A stretch of 64,000 nucleotides of DNA from Cyanophora paradoxa (taxonomy: Eukaryota > Glaucocystophyceae > Cyanophorales > Cyanophoraceae), in contig QPMI01000087.1 in NCBI GenBank assembly GCA_004431415.1, forward strand, positions 1 to 64,000, in the 5' to 3' direction. Shown one piece after another: positions 10,914-21,416 of this stretch (the stretch's first letter is position 1; each line of letters starts with the position of its first letter). The notes under the pieces are model-generated. The model saw nothing but the letters and a program-made list of their open reading frames with translations. It was not told where the DNA came from and made no database searches. A program made the translations under genes and the position numbers.

Positions 10914-11410
10914 GGAGACGGGCATAAGACACCGAAAACCAGCGATCGCTTGGCCAATGAGAAGGCTGTGGACGTCAAGCCCGCGGCGACCGTTAGAACT
11001 GAGAACACAGAAGCGATCGCCGGCCCAGCAGCTCTTTGTTAGAGATCGGATCCGCTGGGTATGGCGCCGAACACAAAGCGATCGCCGAGCAATGAGAAGG
11101 CTCTATGCGCGGGGCAGAGATGTAGCGATCGCATTGAATAGAGAATCTCTATGCGAGCATGCCCACAGCGCTACGGGAGGCGGGCACGCACTGCAGGCGT
11201 TGGCGTTGGCTGGTGCGACGAACTTGAAGCAGCTCCTGCGCAAGCGATCGCCGGTCAGATGCGCGGGGCAGAGATGTAGCGATCGCATTGAATAGAGAAT
11301 CTCTATGCGAGCATGCCCACAGCGCTACGGGAGGCGGGCACGCACTGCAGGCGTTGGCGTTGGCTGGTGCGACGAACTTGAAGCAGCTCCTGCGCAAGCG
11401 ATCGCCGGTC
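10914..11410. promoter_or_regulatory. GCGATCGC cluster, right end of array
   Basis: Third copy, starting with GCGATCGC at 10942. The CRE-like site carries one extra G here. The last about 154 bp are present twice (11,105-11,258 and 11,259-11,410), after which the array stops. Confidence 0.45.
11105..11410. repeat. Direct repeat of ~154 bp at the array end
   Basis: The stretch starting ATGCGCGGGGCAGAGATG at 11,105 restarts at 11,259 and runs to 11,410 with essentially the same sequence. This short duplication marks the junction between the array and unique DNA. Confidence 0.9.
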
Positions 11411-11851
11411 CTCGATTTTGATCCGTGTGTTCGGCTCATGATCAAGGCCGCCGGGCGCCTCAGACGAACACCACACTTACCGAGCCACCGCGATCGGCCA
11501 CATCGCGATCGCCCGGCTCTGCGGCCCGGCCACATCAACAACAGGAAAGATCCGCGCAAAGACGCGCAGCAGCAAGCCTCCCTCGTCGCTCAGCAGGTGC
11601 AGGCCGCGCAGCAGCAGCAGCAGACGCCATCGATCGATCGATCGCAGCACGCAGCGCCCAACTTGCTGGCAAAGGTTCCCGCGACCCGCGTGCGAACAGC
11701 GCGCACGCCTGAGCGTACGCGTGACAGAACCGTTGAACCGAGCGTTTCCTAGGCGCCATCGCCCCCCGCGGCCGCCGCGCCAACGCGTTAGCCCCGCTCG
11801 AGGATCCGGACGTTCGACCGGACGCACCGGTACCGGCACCAGGCCGCCAGG
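11411..11851. other. Unique spacer before the ARF-like gene
   Basis: No convincing gene. It holds a short CAG run near 11,607-11,620 and an ATCGATCGATCG run near 11,629-11,644. It is likely to contain the promoter and 5' UTR of the GTPase gene. Confidence 0.5.
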
Positions 11852-13009
11852 ATGGGCCAGAGCAGCGGATCGCTCCATGGCCATTCGTCCCCGAAGAAAG
11901 GCTCTCTGTACCGCGCGGTCTGCGTGGGGCTCGACGAATCCGGCAAGACGAGCTTCGTGCAGCGCCTCGCGCGCGAGGCCGGCGAGTCGCCCTCCAACTG
12001 CAAGCCCCCGCAGCAGGTGCGCGCGCGCGCGCTCCAGTTGAGCTCGCTGCGCGGGCGCTGACCTTCGCGGCCCGCCCCGCGCCTGCGCGCAGACCCTCGG
12101 GTTCTCCGTCTCCATCCTCCCGCTCTACCTCCCCCACGGCCGCTCCAAACTACAAATATGGGACCCGTGCGCACGCATCTTAAACGCTCCTAATCTCGGA
12201 TCTGGCGCTCAATATTGACGGCTCGGCGCGCGCGCGTGGCAGGGCGGGGCGGGAGGACATGCGGGGCCTGTGGGACGCGTACTTCGCGAAGTCGCACGTG
12301 GTCGTCTTTGTCGTCGACGCGGCGGACCGGGGGCGGCTGGAGGAGGCGCGGGACGAGCTCCAGCGCCTCCTGAACGCGCCGGACCTCCTCGGCAAGCCGC
12401 TGCTCGTGCTCGGGAACAAGAGCGACGCGCACGGGGCCTGCACGCCCAGCGAGCTGGAGGACCGGCTGGGCCTCCACAAGCACGCCGCCCGCAGCCGCCT
12501 CCGCGTCATCGTGCGCCCTTTCCCCCGCCCGCCCGCCCTTTCCGGTTCGCCGCTGACTTGCACTTGCCGCGCAGGGGATGTCGTGCGTGACGGGCGCGGG
12601 GGTCGACGAGGCGAAGGCGTGGCTCGTGTCCGAGCTCGCGGCCATCCAGATGGGCGCCCGGCACGCCGCGCGCCACGCCGCGAAGTCGGGCTCCCTGGGC
12701 CTGGGCCTGGGCCTGCCCCGAGCCAGCCCCGTCCCCGGCTCCGAGGCCTCCGGGACCCGCCGGCACAGCAGCCTGCCGACCCTCGGCCTTCGCGCCGGCT
12801 CCGCGCGGGGCTCCCTCTCGGTCTCGCCGCCCTCGCCCTCCTCGGGCTCCTCGCGCGACGTCTCCCCGGGCGCCCGCTCCGCCTCCTCCGCCTCCGCCTC
12901 CGCCTCCTCGCCCGCCCTCCTGCGCCTCTACAGCCTCCCGGGCTCCAACTCGTTCGACGACCTGGGCATCCTCCACCCCCGCGCCTTCCAGTCTGCCGCC
13001 TCCGCGTAG
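11852..13009 (+). CDS. ARF-like small GTPase with Ser-rich C-terminal extension
   Basis: Four exons joined by GTGCG...CAG introns encode an ARF/ARL/SAR-type GTPase. The N-terminus MGQSSGS has Gly2, suitable for N-myristoylation. Motifs in order are VGLDESGKTS (P-loop), TLGFSV (switch I Thr), WDPAGRE (G3, in place of the usual ARF WDVGGQ) and GNKSD (NKxD). The catalytic domain ends near GVDEAKAWLVSELAAIQ. It is followed by about 110 residues rich in Ser, Ala and Gly with no domain I know, ending PRAFQSAASA and TAG. ARF proteins regulate membrane traffic; the tail and the altered G3 make an ARL subtype more likely than ARF1. The start is the first ATG before the P-loop and matches the family's short N-terminus. 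Confidence 0.8.
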
Positions 13010-13282
13010 CCTTTATCAGCCGCACGCTTATTTACGTACTAGTACGTACTTTACCTAGGCCTGGTGTGTTTTATCTTCTTAAGTAATATTAATGCTCGTC
13101 GAGCTCCTTCTTCTTCTTCGTAGCCCAGTAGCCTACATATCGATCCGCCGCACGCTTAAGCCTACTTACTTGCCTATTTGCTTTGTTATAATTACGCATA
13201 TCATCTTCAGAAGTGCTCGTGAACTAGACGATGAACTAGCTACGTATATACAGTCTTCACCCTGCGACTTGGTCTCGGTAAT
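13010..13282. other. AT-richer 3' flank with 16-bp palindrome
   Basis: Downstream of the GTPase stop the base composition falls sharply. A 16-bp palindrome (half-site TACGTACT) lies at 13,033-13,048. No gene is visible; it is probably the 3' UTR and spacer. Confidence 0.5.
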
Positions 13283-16200
13283 GGGACTAAAGCTAAGGAT
13301 AAGATATTCTGACCTACTAAAGCGCGACCTAGCTATAGCTATAGGCGCTCCCAACGACGTTGCTGAAGCGCGGGCCGGGAGCGATTAAAGAATGGGAACT
13401 GAGCGCTTCTGCGGAAAGAATTGAAATGAAAGGAGGGTGCTGGGGGGTCCGACGGTCCAGAACGGTGTGGCTCAAAGAACGAAACCGCAGTGCAGACAGC
13501 AGCTGCAGGGCCGAAGCCCCCCTCGCCATAGCTAGCCGCTCACCCCGGCGGGAGGGCGCCGCCGCCAACGCCGGCGCCGGCGCCGGCGCCGGGCTCATGA
13601 TCGGGGCCCACCTGGACCCCCCTCCTGGCGAAGGCGGGGAGGCTGAAGACGCTGTACCACGCGGGCGGCGCCGCCCGCCGCTCCGCCCGCAGCTCCTCCA
13701 TCGCCGCCTCCACGCGCTGCGCACGACCCCGCCTTCAGACAGGAGGGGGAGAAGGAGGGGGCGGGATCGGATTCGAGCGCACGCGGACGCGGGGGTGGTC
13801 GGGTGGGAAGGCGCGGGGGAACTTGGAGCGGTACGAGGCGAGCGCCGCCTTGAGGAGCGGCAGGGCGGCCCCCGCCTTGCCTGCCCCCCCCGGCCCGGCT
13901 CGAGCGCGAGCGAGCGAAACGAACGGGAGCGGGGCGGGGCGCGGGGCGGGGCGGGGCGGGCGCACCGGCGGCGCGGAGGGCGTCGGCGCGCCGGACGAGT
14001 ACGTGGGCCAGCATCGGCGTCCGCTCCTCCGGGTCCGCAGCCTGTTCTCGTACCCCGCCCGGCCCGGCGCCCCCGGATCAGCGATCAGGCGCGGCGCCCC
14101 CAACTGGAGGAGAGCGGAGGCGGGTCGAGAACCCGCGTCCGCCCTCCGCCCTCCGCCCTCGGCCTCGGGCGCGCACCTTGACGATCTTGGCGGCGACGGA
14201 GAGGACGCGCGCGCGCACCGCCGGCGTCATATTCGCCCGCGCCGCCGCCACCTGCGCCCGCGAAGGGGCCCCGGCCCCCCCGCTCAGCTCAGCTCAGCCC
14301 GAGAGCCGTGGCGGAGCTCGAGGCCGGCGCGCCTCCTGGTGGGACAGCCTGCGCCCCAATATGAGCCGCGGCGGGGGCGGGGGCGGGCGGGCATCTGGTT
14401 CTTCCAAAGAAGAGCTACGAACTGCTTTCTTAAAGAGGGCGGCTCCGCTTGAAGCTCTATCAGGGCGCTAGTAGAATCTATCGTGAAAGTTCAAGAATCT
14501 ATCAGGGCGCTAGGGCCGCGGGCACCAGTCCAGGTCGGGGAGGGCCGGGTCGTCGAGGGCGACCAGCACCCGCAGCGCCTCCAGCCGCGTCCCCCGCGCC
14601 GCCAGCAGCCGCCCTGCCCCGCCCCGCCCGTCAAACCGGGGGGAAGGGGGGAGGGGGAAGGGCGGGGGGTACGCGGGCACCGGCGACGAGGAGATCGGTC
14701 GCGTGGACGTGCAAGATGCGGGCCAGCAGGAGCCTGAAAAAACTGAGGGGGGGGGAGGGGCAGGGGGGTAGGGGCGCACTCGTGCCCGGGCCCGAGCCCC
14801 TGCGCGACTTCGACGGCGCGCGTGGAGAGCGCGATGGCGCCCCCCGCGTCCAGCACCCTCCGGCACGCCGCCACTGGGAGCGAAGGGGTTCGGCTCCGCG
14901 CGGGACCATTGTTTGCGAGGCGCGCGTACCGTGGGCGTGGAGGACGAGGAACTGCGAGACGGCGGCCTCGACCCCCTCCCCCGCCAGCGTGTACGACTTC
15001 TCAGTGACGCGTATCCCCATCTTGATGCGGCCGATCGAGTCTAGCGTGGGCGTTAAGAAAGGTTTGGGGGGAAGGGGGGGGGGGGGGGGGGGGGGAGGGG
15101 GAGAAGGGGAGAAGGGGGAAGAGGGTTACACTGGAGGTCCGCGAGGGCCGGGATGAGCGCCGCCTCCATTCGCGAGGGCGTCATCTGCCGCTTCACCAGC
15201 TCCGACCACGCCTGCCGGGGTACACGCTCGCTCGGGAGGGGTACAGGGCCCGAAAAGGGGTACGGGCCGGCCGACCTCGAAGTAGAGACCTATCGCCTCT
15301 TCCTTCCTCTCGAACTGGCCGGTCGCGATGGCGTCACGAAGGGTGCGGGGGTACGATGCGGTCCCATAAACGCGTACCCTGTCCAGCGCGGAGGCGTGGA
15401 AGAGGATGGCCTTGGGGCGGAGCGGCCCCGGCGACTCCGCGTACTCGTTGGAGAGTTGCAGTACCCTCCGCAGGAGCTGCGCGGGCGGCGCGGCGGGTTC
15501 GGAGGGGGCGATAAGCGCGGCTCGGTAGGGGTACGGCGATGCGCACGCGGGAGGTCAGATCCCAATCCAGCGCGAAGAGGTCCTCGCTGGCCCGCGGCAT
15601 CTCCACCGTACCCGCCTGGGAGGGGGTACGGTTTCGGCGGAGACTGGGGAGGGAGGGGGAGAGAGAACGGAGGGGGTACCAGGAGGAGCCCCGTGGCGCT
15701 GTCGATGAGGAGCTCGGCCTCCTCGACGGAGAGGGGCGCCGGGCCTGCCCGCTGCAGCGCGCTCACCAGCGCCGCGAGCGCGCCCCGCGCCTGCGCGAGG
15801 GCCGTCGGGGGCGAGGGGGGTGGAACCCGAGGGGGGTACGCGTCCGTACGAGGCGGGGGTCGTGGGAGGCGCGCAGGACGGCGAGTGCTCGGCGGACGGC
15901 CATGCGGCCTTTGATTGTTTGGAACAGGTTCGAATTCAGCAGGCGCGCGTCCGAAAGGGTCTTGGGCGAGGGGGGTACGTGAGAAAGCGCAGCCGGGTGC
16001 GGGCGGGAAGGGGCGGGGGTACCAGAGCGAGCTTGTCTGCAAGAACGGGCCGACTCGCGGGTGCGCCTCTTGAAGCCTCCGTCAGGCTGAGAATGCTCGC
16101 CACTAGCGCATCTCCGGGGGGGCCAGGCGGCAGACGGTATGGCGGTTTGCTCTGCGGCGGGTCCCCGTCAGAGCGGGTGGGGGGAGGGAGGCCGCGATAG

Positions 16201-16945
16201 GGGGACAAGGGCACTGCGCACCGGCTGGTGGAAGAGGAGTCCCGCGACGGGGGGCGTGTGGGGGAGGGCGGGCGCGGCCTCGGCCTCCGGCTCGCCCGGC
16301 CCGGTCCCGGCGGCCTCCGAGTCCGGATCGGGCTCGTCGCCCTGGCGCACGACCATGTCGCCCACGGCTTGCGCGCGCCCCGCGGAGGAAAAGAACTCTG
16401 CGCGCTCGCTCGCCTCGTCTCGCGGGCGGCCAGCGCTCGACGCTCGCGGGGGGCGCGTGCGCACCGTGAAGCCAGTCGCTTTTGCCGCGCTCCCACGCCT
16501 CGATCCTGTTCTGCTTGTCCGCCTCCACGAGCCAGCTGCTCACCTCCGGCCGCGGCGGCGCCGGCGCCCACGTGCACGGCGCCGGCTCGAAGGCGGGCTG
16601 CATGGCACTCCTTCGGGACTAGGGAGTCCTCCAAGCGGGGCGATTTCACGCCGGAGCGTGAGCTCCGCGGCGGATGGCGTTACGCGCAGAACGGGGAGGC
16701 GGAGGCGGACGGCCACAGACACCGCCTCCAGGATCCGGAGCCGCTGCGCTGCCGCCAGCAGGTTGCTTGGCGTTGCAGAGCGTGGGCGCTTACACCTGTA
16801 GTCGCATCCGCGCCACAGCAAGCAGCGAGCTTGATCCTTCGAAGGCGACAACGCGTCCCGCCGACGAGTGCTCTACATGCTGTGGGAGCCGCAGCCGCGC
16901 GCCGCGAAGTCTTCGTTACCACCCGTACCCCCGTACTGCTCGCGG
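13283..16945. repeat. Segmental duplication, copy 1
   Basis: This block matches 17,400-21,082 along its length and includes a whole minus-strand gene with its upstream flank. Copies differ by many substitutions and small indels inside codons and introns, so this is an older, real duplication, unlike the near-identical arrays elsewhere in the window. Confidence 0.85.
13540..16603 (-). CDS. Uncharacterised helical (TPR-like) repeat protein, paralogue 1
   Basis: A multi-exon minus-strand gene starts at the ATG at 16,603 (MQPAFEPAPCTWAP). Exons in order include VSSWLVEADKQNRIEAWERG, an acidic linker DEPDPDSEAAG, DALVASILSLTEASRG, TLSDARLLNSNLFQTIKGR, SVEEAELLIDSATGLLL, PRASEDLFALDWDLTSRVRI, FERKEEAIGLYFEVGRP, MGIRVTEKSYTLAGEG, RLEALRVLVALDDPALPDLD and, after a linker exon with LSHQEARRP, MLAHVLVRRADALRAA and LPLLKAALASYRSKFPRAFP. 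The last coding part ends at 13,540. Amphipathic helix pairs suggest TPR-like repeats, but I do not recognise the family. An in-frame TAG at 14,510 would end a shorter protein if the linker exon is not used. Introns mostly start GTACCCC or GTGCG. Confidence 0.55.
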
Positions 16946-17399
16946 TACGTATACGTATACGTCTATACGTCACGTCCAGCAGCAACTTGCAACGTTAACG
17001 TTAACCGTTGAACGTAACAGCGACTCAACATATGCATATACAACGCCGTCCGCACTAGTACTTCGCGATCGGCTCTAGTATACGTAGATCTAGATCTTTT
17101 TTTTTTTTTTGGTGAATTACCGGCCACAGTCTCTAGACACCAGCACTGCGGGGGCTGCCCAGGGGGCCTAAAGACAAAAAAGATCTTTTGGGGCGTGCCA
17201 CATGCACGGTGTACTGTATATAACGTGCGAGCTCTCCCTGCAGCTGCATGCGCATGGCCACTGGGCCAGCTGCAGCAGCCTGGCAGCTCGCTCGCGATCG
17301 AGCGATATCAATTGCAATGAATTCGAATGGAATCGCTTCAAAAGTCACTGCAGCTGATCATGACTACTTTAGTGTTTCTCCTTCTTCTTCTTCTGGTAA
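16946..17399. other. Spacer between the two duplicated segments
   Basis: AT-richer unique DNA rich in self-complementary words such as GTATACGTATAC and CTAGATCTAGATC. It contains a dispersed repeat at 17,096-17,186. No gene is visible. Confidence 0.6.
17096..17186. repeat. Dispersed short repeat, copy A
   Basis: A run of Ts, then GGTGAATTACCGGCCACAG and about 50 more bases, ending in AAAGACAAAAAA. A close copy lies at 56,028-56,113, almost 39 kb away. Copies differ mainly by a six-base insertion (CTACAG). The T-run and A-rich ends suggest a small mobile or SINE-like element, though the class is not established. Confidence 0.75.
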
Positions 17400-20300
17400 T
17401 GCGACTAAAGCTAAGGACAACATATTCTGACCTACTGAAGCGCGACCTAACTATAGCTATAGGCGCTCCCAACGAGCGATTAAAGAACGGGAACTGAGCG
17501 CTTCTGCGGAAATAATTGAAATGAAAGGAGGGTGCTGGGCGTCCACGTCCAGAAGCAGTGTGGCTCAAAGAACGAAACCGCAGTGCAGAAAGCAGCTGCA
17601 GGGCCGAAGCCTGGCTAGCTGCTGGCCCCGGCCCCGGCGGGAAGGGCGCCGCCGCCCCCCACGCCGCCGCCGCCGCCGGGGGGCTCGGGGCCCACCCGGA
17701 GCCCCCGCCTGGCGAAGATGGGGAGGCCGAAGAGGCTGTGCCACGCGGGCGGCGCCGCCCGCCGCTCCGCCCGCCGCTCCGCCCGCAGCTCCTCCATCGC
17801 CGTCTCCACGCGCTGCGCACGACCCCGCCTTCAGAAAGGAGGGGGAGAAGGAGGGGCGGGATCGAATTCGAGCTCACGCGGACGCGGGGTGGTCGGGGGG
17901 AAGGCGCGGGGGAACTTGGAGCGGTACGAGGCCAGCGCCGCCTCGAGGGGCGGCAGGGCGGCCCCCGGCTTGCCTGCCCGCCCGGCTCGAACGGGGCGGG
18001 GCGGGGCGGGGCGCGCGGGCGGGCGCACCGGCGGCGCGGAGGGCGTCGGCGCGGCGCACGAGCACGTGCGCCAGCATCGGCGTCCGCTCCTCCGGGTCCG
18101 CCGCCTGGCCCGCGGATACGGGCACGGGCCCTCGAATTAGAACGCGGCGGACGCGCTGGAGGCGGCGCGGCGGAGAGGAGAGGGGGCGCCCGCGCCCTAA
18201 AGCTTCGCTTCCTCCTATCCTCGAAGCCCGCGCCCCGGCCCGCAGACCGCCGGATCCGGAGGGAAGCGCACGCGGCGCAGTTGCAATTGGCGCACCTTGA
18301 TGACGCCGGCGGCGACGGAGTGGAGGCGGACGCGCACCGCCGGCCTCATCTTCGCCAGCGCCGCCGCCACCTGCTCGCCCAGCCCAGCCCAGCTCACCTC
18401 AGCTCAGCTCGAGAGCTGCGCCGGGGGCCGGCGCGCCTCCTGGTGGGATAACCTGCGCCCCAATATGAGCCGCGGCGGGCGGGGGCGGGGGCGGGCGGGC
18501 ATCTGGTTCTTCCAAAGAAGAGCTACGAACTGCTTTCTTAAAGAGGGCGGCTCCGCTTGAAGCTCTATCAGGGCGCTAGTAGAATCTATCGTGAAAGTTC
18601 AAGAATCTATCAGGGCGCTAGGGCCGCGGGCACCAGTCGAGGTCGGGGAGGGCCGGGTCGTCGAGGGCGACCAGCACCCGCAGCGCCTCCAGCCGCGTCC
18701 CCCGCGCCGCCAGCAGCCGCCCTGCCCCGCCCCGCCCGTCAAACCGGGGGGAAGGGGGGAGGGGGAAGGGCGGGGGGTACGCGGGCACCGGCGACGAGGA
18801 GATCGGTCGCGTGGACGTGGAGGATGCGGGCCAGCAGGAGCCTGAAAAAAATGAGGGGGGGGGAGGGGCAGGGGGGTAGGGGCGCACTCGTGCCCGGGCC
18901 CGAGCCCCTGCGCGACTTCGACGGCGCGCGCGGAGAGCGCGATGGCGCCCCCCGCGTCCAGCACGGTCCGGCACGCCGCCACTGGGAGCGAAGGAGTTCG
19001 ACTCCGCGCGGGACCATTGTTCGCGAGGCGCGCGTACCGTGGGCGTGGAGGACGAGGAACTGCGAGACGGCGGCCTCGACGCTGTCCCCCGCCAGCACGT
19101 ACGACTTCTCAGTGACGTGTATCCCCATGTTGATGTGGCTGATCGAGTCTGCAGGGGGCGTCAAAAAAGAAGGGGGAGGAGGGGAAGGGGGAAGGGGGGT
19201 ACACTGGAGGTCCGCGAGGGCGGGTATGAGCGCCGCCTCCATCGGCGAGGGCGTCATCTGCCGCTTCACCAGCTCCGACCACGCCTGCCGGGGTACACTC
19301 TCGCTCGGGAGGGGTACAGGGCCCGAAAAGGGGTAGGGGCCGGCCGACCTCGAAGTAGAAACCGATGGCCTCTTCCTTTTTCTCGAACTGGCCGGTCGCG
19401 ATGGCGTCACGAAGGGTGCGGGGGTACGATGCGGTCCCTGCAATAAACGCGTACCCTGTCCAGCGCGGACGCGTGGAAGAGGATGGCCTTGGGGCGGAGC
19501 GGCCCCGGGGAGTCTGCGTACTCGTTGGCGAGATGCAGTACTCTCCCCAGGAGCTGCGCGGGCGGCGCGGCGGGTTCGGAGGGGGCGATAAGCGCGGCTC
19601 GGTAGGTGTACGGCGATGCGCACGCGGGAGGTCAGCTCCCAGTCCAGCGCGAAGAGGTCCTCGCTGGCCCGCGGCATCTCCACGGTACCCGCCTGGGTGG
19701 GGGTACATTTTCGGCGGAGACTCGGGAGGGAGGGGGAGAGAGAACGGAGGGGGTACCAGGAGGAGCCCCGTGGCGCTGTCGATGAGCAGCTCGGCCTCCT
19801 CGACGGAGAGGGGCGCCGGGCCCGCCCGCTGCAGCGCGCTCACCAGCGCCGCAAGCGTGCCCCGCGCCTGCGCGAGGGCCGTCGGGGGCGAGGAGGGCGG
19901 AGCCCGAGGGGGGTGCGCGTCCGTACGAGGCGCGGGTCGTGGGAGGCGCGCAAGGCGGCGAGGGCGCGGCGGACGGCCATGCGGCCTTTGATTGTTTGGA
20001 ACAGGTTCGAATTCAGCAGGCGCGCGTCCGAAAGGGTCTGGGGCGAGGGGGGTACGTGAGAAAGCGCAGCCGGGTGCGGGCGGGAAGGGGCGGGGGTACC
20101 AGAGCGAGCTTGTCTGCGAGGAAGGACAGACTCGCGGGTGCGCCTTTTGAAGCCTCCGTCAGGCTGAGAATGCTCGCCACTAGCACATCTCCGGGCGGGC
20201 CCGGCGGCAGACGGTATGGCGGGTTGCTCTGCAGCCGGTCCCCGACTCCCCGTCAGAGCGGATGGGGCCGGGAGGGCGCGAGGGGGTACGAGGGCACTGC

Positions 20301-21082
20301 GCACCGGCTGGCGGAAGAGGGGTCCCACGACGGGGGGCGAGTGGGTGAGGGCGGGCGCGGCGGGGCCGGCGCGAAGGGAACCGGAGCCGCCGGCCTCCTC
20401 CTCCGGCTCGCCCGGCATGGGCCCGGCTGCCTCCGAGTCCGGATCGGGCTCATCGACCTGGCCCGCGGCCAGCCCTTCCACGGCGCGCCCCGCGGAGGAG
20501 ACGAACTCTGCGCCCCCGCCCGCCCGCTCGTCTCGGGGCGCGGGCGGCTAGCGCTCGACGCTCGCGTGGGGCGCGAGCGCACCGTGGAGCCAGTCGCCTT
20601 TGCCGCGCTCCCACGCCTCGATCCTCTTCTGCTTGTCGGCCTCCACGAGCCAGCTGCTCACTTCCGGCCGCGGCGGCGCCGGCGCCCACGTGCACGGCGC
20701 CGGCTGGAGGATAGCTGCAGGCTGCATGGCTCTCCTTCGGGAGCCCTCCAAGCGGGGCGAGTTCACGCCGGAGCGTGAGCTCCGCGGCGGGCGGCGTTAC
20801 GCGCAGGGGGACGCGGAGGCAGGAGGGACGCTACAGCTACGGCAACAGACACCGCCTCCAGGATCCGGAGCCGCGGCGCTGCCGCCAGCAGGTAGCTCGG
20901 CGTTGCAGAGCGTTGCCGCGGACGGTGGGGAAGTTGGGGGATCCAACAGCTGTAGCCGCATCCGCACCGCAGCAAGCAGCGAGCTCGACCTTTCGGGTCA
21001 CTGCGCGTCCCGCCGGCGTGCTCTACGTCTGTCGCAGCCGCAGCCGCGCGCTTCGCGCAAGTCTCGTTACCACCCGTACCCC
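17400..21082. repeat. Segmental duplication, copy 2
   Basis: Partner of 13,283-16,945. Homology starts near ACTAAAGCTAAGG on both sides and fades past TTACCACCCGTACCCCC, about 350 bp upstream of the duplicated gene's start codon. Confidence 0.85.
17615..20727 (-). CDS. Uncharacterised helical (TPR-like) repeat protein, paralogue 2
   Basis: Paralogue of the gene at 13,540-16,603, with the same exon order and the same minus strand. It starts at the ATG at 20,727 (MQPAAILQPAPCTWAPAPP) and ends at 17,615. Substitutions are spread through it: KQKRIEAWERGKGDWLH replaces KQNRIEAWERGKSDWLH, the acidic linker is longer with EEEAGGSGSL, and EYADSPGP replaces EYAESPGP. The LSHQEARRP linker exon is conserved with a CTG to TTA synonymous change at its first Leu, which supports it being coding. 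The in-frame TAG at 18,618 poses the same uncertainty as in copy 1. Function unknown. Confidence 0.55.
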
Positions 21083-21416
21083 CAGACGCACCGACCGCCC
21101 GCCTCCCAGGGCGCCCAGGGCGCCCATTGGCGGTGCGAGGGCGCTCAGCAAGACGCGGTAAGGAGGGCTGCGCAAGGCGAGGGCGCTGGGCACGTGCAAT
21201 GAATTTCATAATTGCCATGATGGACCTAGCGCCTGGGTCGTCTTAGGTCCTGGGGGGTACAATTGTTCTCAGGTGGACCGTCAATAACGAGGCCCGGCCG
21301 CCTTCTCACTCACTCCGGTCCAACGACAACAGCGACGCACCAGCGCCGTCCGCACTTCGCCTCTTTCGGGGCGTGTACAGTACCAGCACTCCAACTAGCT
21401 CAGGGCCACTTCTTCA
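20728..21416. promoter_or_regulatory. Divergent upstream region of paralogue 2 and PPDK
   Basis: About 690 bp between the minus-strand start at 20,727 and the PPDK start at 21,417. The left half belongs to the segmental duplication and the right half is unique. No TATA box stands out. By position it must hold the PPDK promoter. Confidence 0.5.

Larger units (their letters stand above)
1..11410. repeat. Tandem array of three ~3.7-3.8 kb units
   Basis: The sequence that begins at 1 starts again at 3709 and at 7515, and the third unit breaks off at about 11,258. Each unit reads, left to right: a GCGATCGC-rich edge, about 1 kb of mixed sequence, the 3' exons of a TCF25-like gene on the minus strand, about 1 kb of G/C-rich minisatellite, and a second GCGATCGC-rich block. 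The copies are near identical and differ almost only by gain or loss of single bases, mostly in G or C runs. A true recent amplification and an assembly artefact are both possible. Confidence 0.9.

Noticed and set aside
11288-11752. 154-codon plus-strand frame across the array edge
   Set aside because: It starts inside duplicated GCGATCGC sequence and becomes Gln/Arg-rich low complexity; no family and no splice context.
13360-14181. Long plus-strand frames over the duplicated segments (also near 17.5-18.4, 15.1-16.2 and 19.2-20.8 kb)
   Set aside because: They are shadows of minus-strand exons, which carry the conserved residues, synonymous differences and splice signals.
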